From NCBI GenBank assembly GCA_030705945.1, contig JAUZPS010000012.1:1-24851 (forward strand): 24,851 nucleotides of DNA, written 5' to 3'. The translations under genes and the position numbers were made by a program. The notes under the pieces are model-generated. The model was not told where the DNA came from. It searched no databases and saw only the letters and a list, made by a program, of their open reading frames with translations. Of the stretch, positions 24,255-24,851 are shown in pieces. Origin of the DNA: Bacillota bacterium. Its GTDB lineage: Bacteria; Bacillota; Clostridia; Acetivibrionales; DSM-2933. Numbering within the stretch: position 1 is the stretch's first letter; each line of letters begins with the position of its first letter.

Positions 24255-24851
24255 ATGATATTTTCAAAGACAAAAAGGCATCTTAGTATTTTACTTTCTC
24301 TAGCTCTGGTTTACTCTGTTTTTGTAAGCGTAGCAATGACTGGACCAGTATCTGCTGCGACTACCAACTCAACAATTACTGTTAACGCGGGTCAGACCGG
24401 CATTGCAATAAGCCAAACGCTTTATGGAATATTTTTTGAAGACATAAATCATGCTGCAGATGGAGGAACATACGCAGAATTGATTAGAAACCGTTCATTT
24501 GAAGACAACACAGCCTCTCCAGATTTCTGGTCGTTAGTTACATCAACCGGTTCAACAGGGAGCATTGCGTTGGATACAACCAATAATTTAAATAGCGCTC
24601 AAGGGCGTTCGTTAAAGCTTACAGCTAGCAGCGTAGGCTCAGGTGGCAGGGTCGGGGTTGCAAATACCGGCTTCTGGGGAATTAATGTTATCAATGGCGC
24701 CACATATACTGTAACATTTTTTGCTATATGCATCATCGTATATTATGGATAAATAAAAGCCAGCCTTGAAAACATCAACATTACTGTCAAATATGCATAC
24801 GCAACAGTAACAGTCTTGACAAATGGATGGTATAATTTTACTGCTACAATG
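24255..24851 (+). pseudogene. N-terminal part of a secreted GH51 alpha-L-arabinofuranosidase, interrupted and cut by window edge
   Basis: GGGGG (24244-24248) precedes ATG 24255 by six bases (ATG 24249 is in frame but too close). A signal peptide (about 1-35, ending VSAA) is followed by the GH51 hallmark GIFFEDINHAADGGTYAELI and NRSFED. The frame stops at TAA 24750-24752 after VTFFAICIIVYYG. The same frame then continues with family-like sequence to the window edge (IKASLENIN, TNGWYNFTATM). Just before the stop, one shifted frame reads ASSY, as expected at this point. I infer small compensating indels plus a nonsense change in an otherwise intact gene; a sequencing error is the alternative. 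Catalytic residues and any dockerin lie outside the window. The structured leader at 24098-24194 suggests the gene belonged to the same regulon as GH31. Confidence 0.75.

Noticed and set aside
1..24851. Search for tRNA, rRNA, CRISPR arrays, transposases and phage genes
   Set aside because: I found none that I could support by sequence; all long frames are accounted for by the genes and pseudogenes listed.

Overview
The window comes from an AT-rich, Gram-positive anaerobe that makes cellulosomes, most likely a clostridial member of the Acetivibrio/Ruminiclostridium/Pseudobacteroides group. Evidence for this: strong G-rich Shine-Dalgarno sites, Sec signal peptides, Thr/Pro linkers, and a C-terminal (once N-terminal) dockerin on nearly every secreted enzyme. 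The dockerins carry two calcium loops of the form D-x-N-x-D-G-x-[IV]-N-[MI]-[AS]-D. I cannot fix the species; the Pseudobacteroides cellulosolvens / Clostridium alkalicellulosi lineage is a guess. All recognisable genes are on the + strand.

Layout: (1) 1-668, the C-terminal part of a CBM6-dockerin enzyme, probably GH43. (2) 730-1461, a membrane-anchored TlpA/ResA-like thioredoxin. (3) 1816-4872, GH31 (alpha-xylosidase-like)-CBM35-dockerin. (4) 5277-9674, a three-gene sugar-sensing operon: YesN-type response regulator, LytS/YesM-type histidine kinase and a membrane-anchored sugar-binding protein. (5) 9964-11562, GH43-CBM6-dockerin. (6) 11674-13713, GH29-beta/gamma-crystallin-dockerin. (7) 13878-15281, a broken dockerin-GH43-CBM42 gene. 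(8) 15527-15700, the relic of a gene start. (9) 15730-18819, GH2-CBM32-dockerin. (10) 18922-20952, a second GH29-crystallin-dockerin. (11) 21444-21801, a collapsed CBM6-dockerin pseudogene. (12) 21925-23955, a third GH29-crystallin-dockerin. (13) 24255 to the right edge, the N-terminal part of a GH51 arabinofuranosidase interrupted by an in-frame stop.

Together the enzymes form a side-chain-removing set (alpha-xylosidase, beta-galactosidase, alpha-L-fucosidase, alpha-L-arabinofuranosidase) attached to cellulosomes. This suits decorated hemicelluloses such as xyloglucan or substituted arabinoxylan. The sensing operon in the middle is the obvious candidate regulator, comparable to XydS/R of the C. 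cellulolyticum xyl-doc cluster and to XylFII-LytS/YesN of C. beijerinckii.

The most interesting unexplained signal is non-coding. A roughly 98-nt hairpin occurs 60-65 nt before the GH31 start and again before the GH51 start. The two copies differ by compensatory base-pair changes and G-U wobbles but keep an identical CAGA/GATA internal loop, so this looks like a structured RNA leader. A second, unrelated leader type is shared between the GH43 gene and the relic/GH2 gene. The cluster also shows active gene decay: four broken genes, some with junctions that suggest recombination between short repeats.
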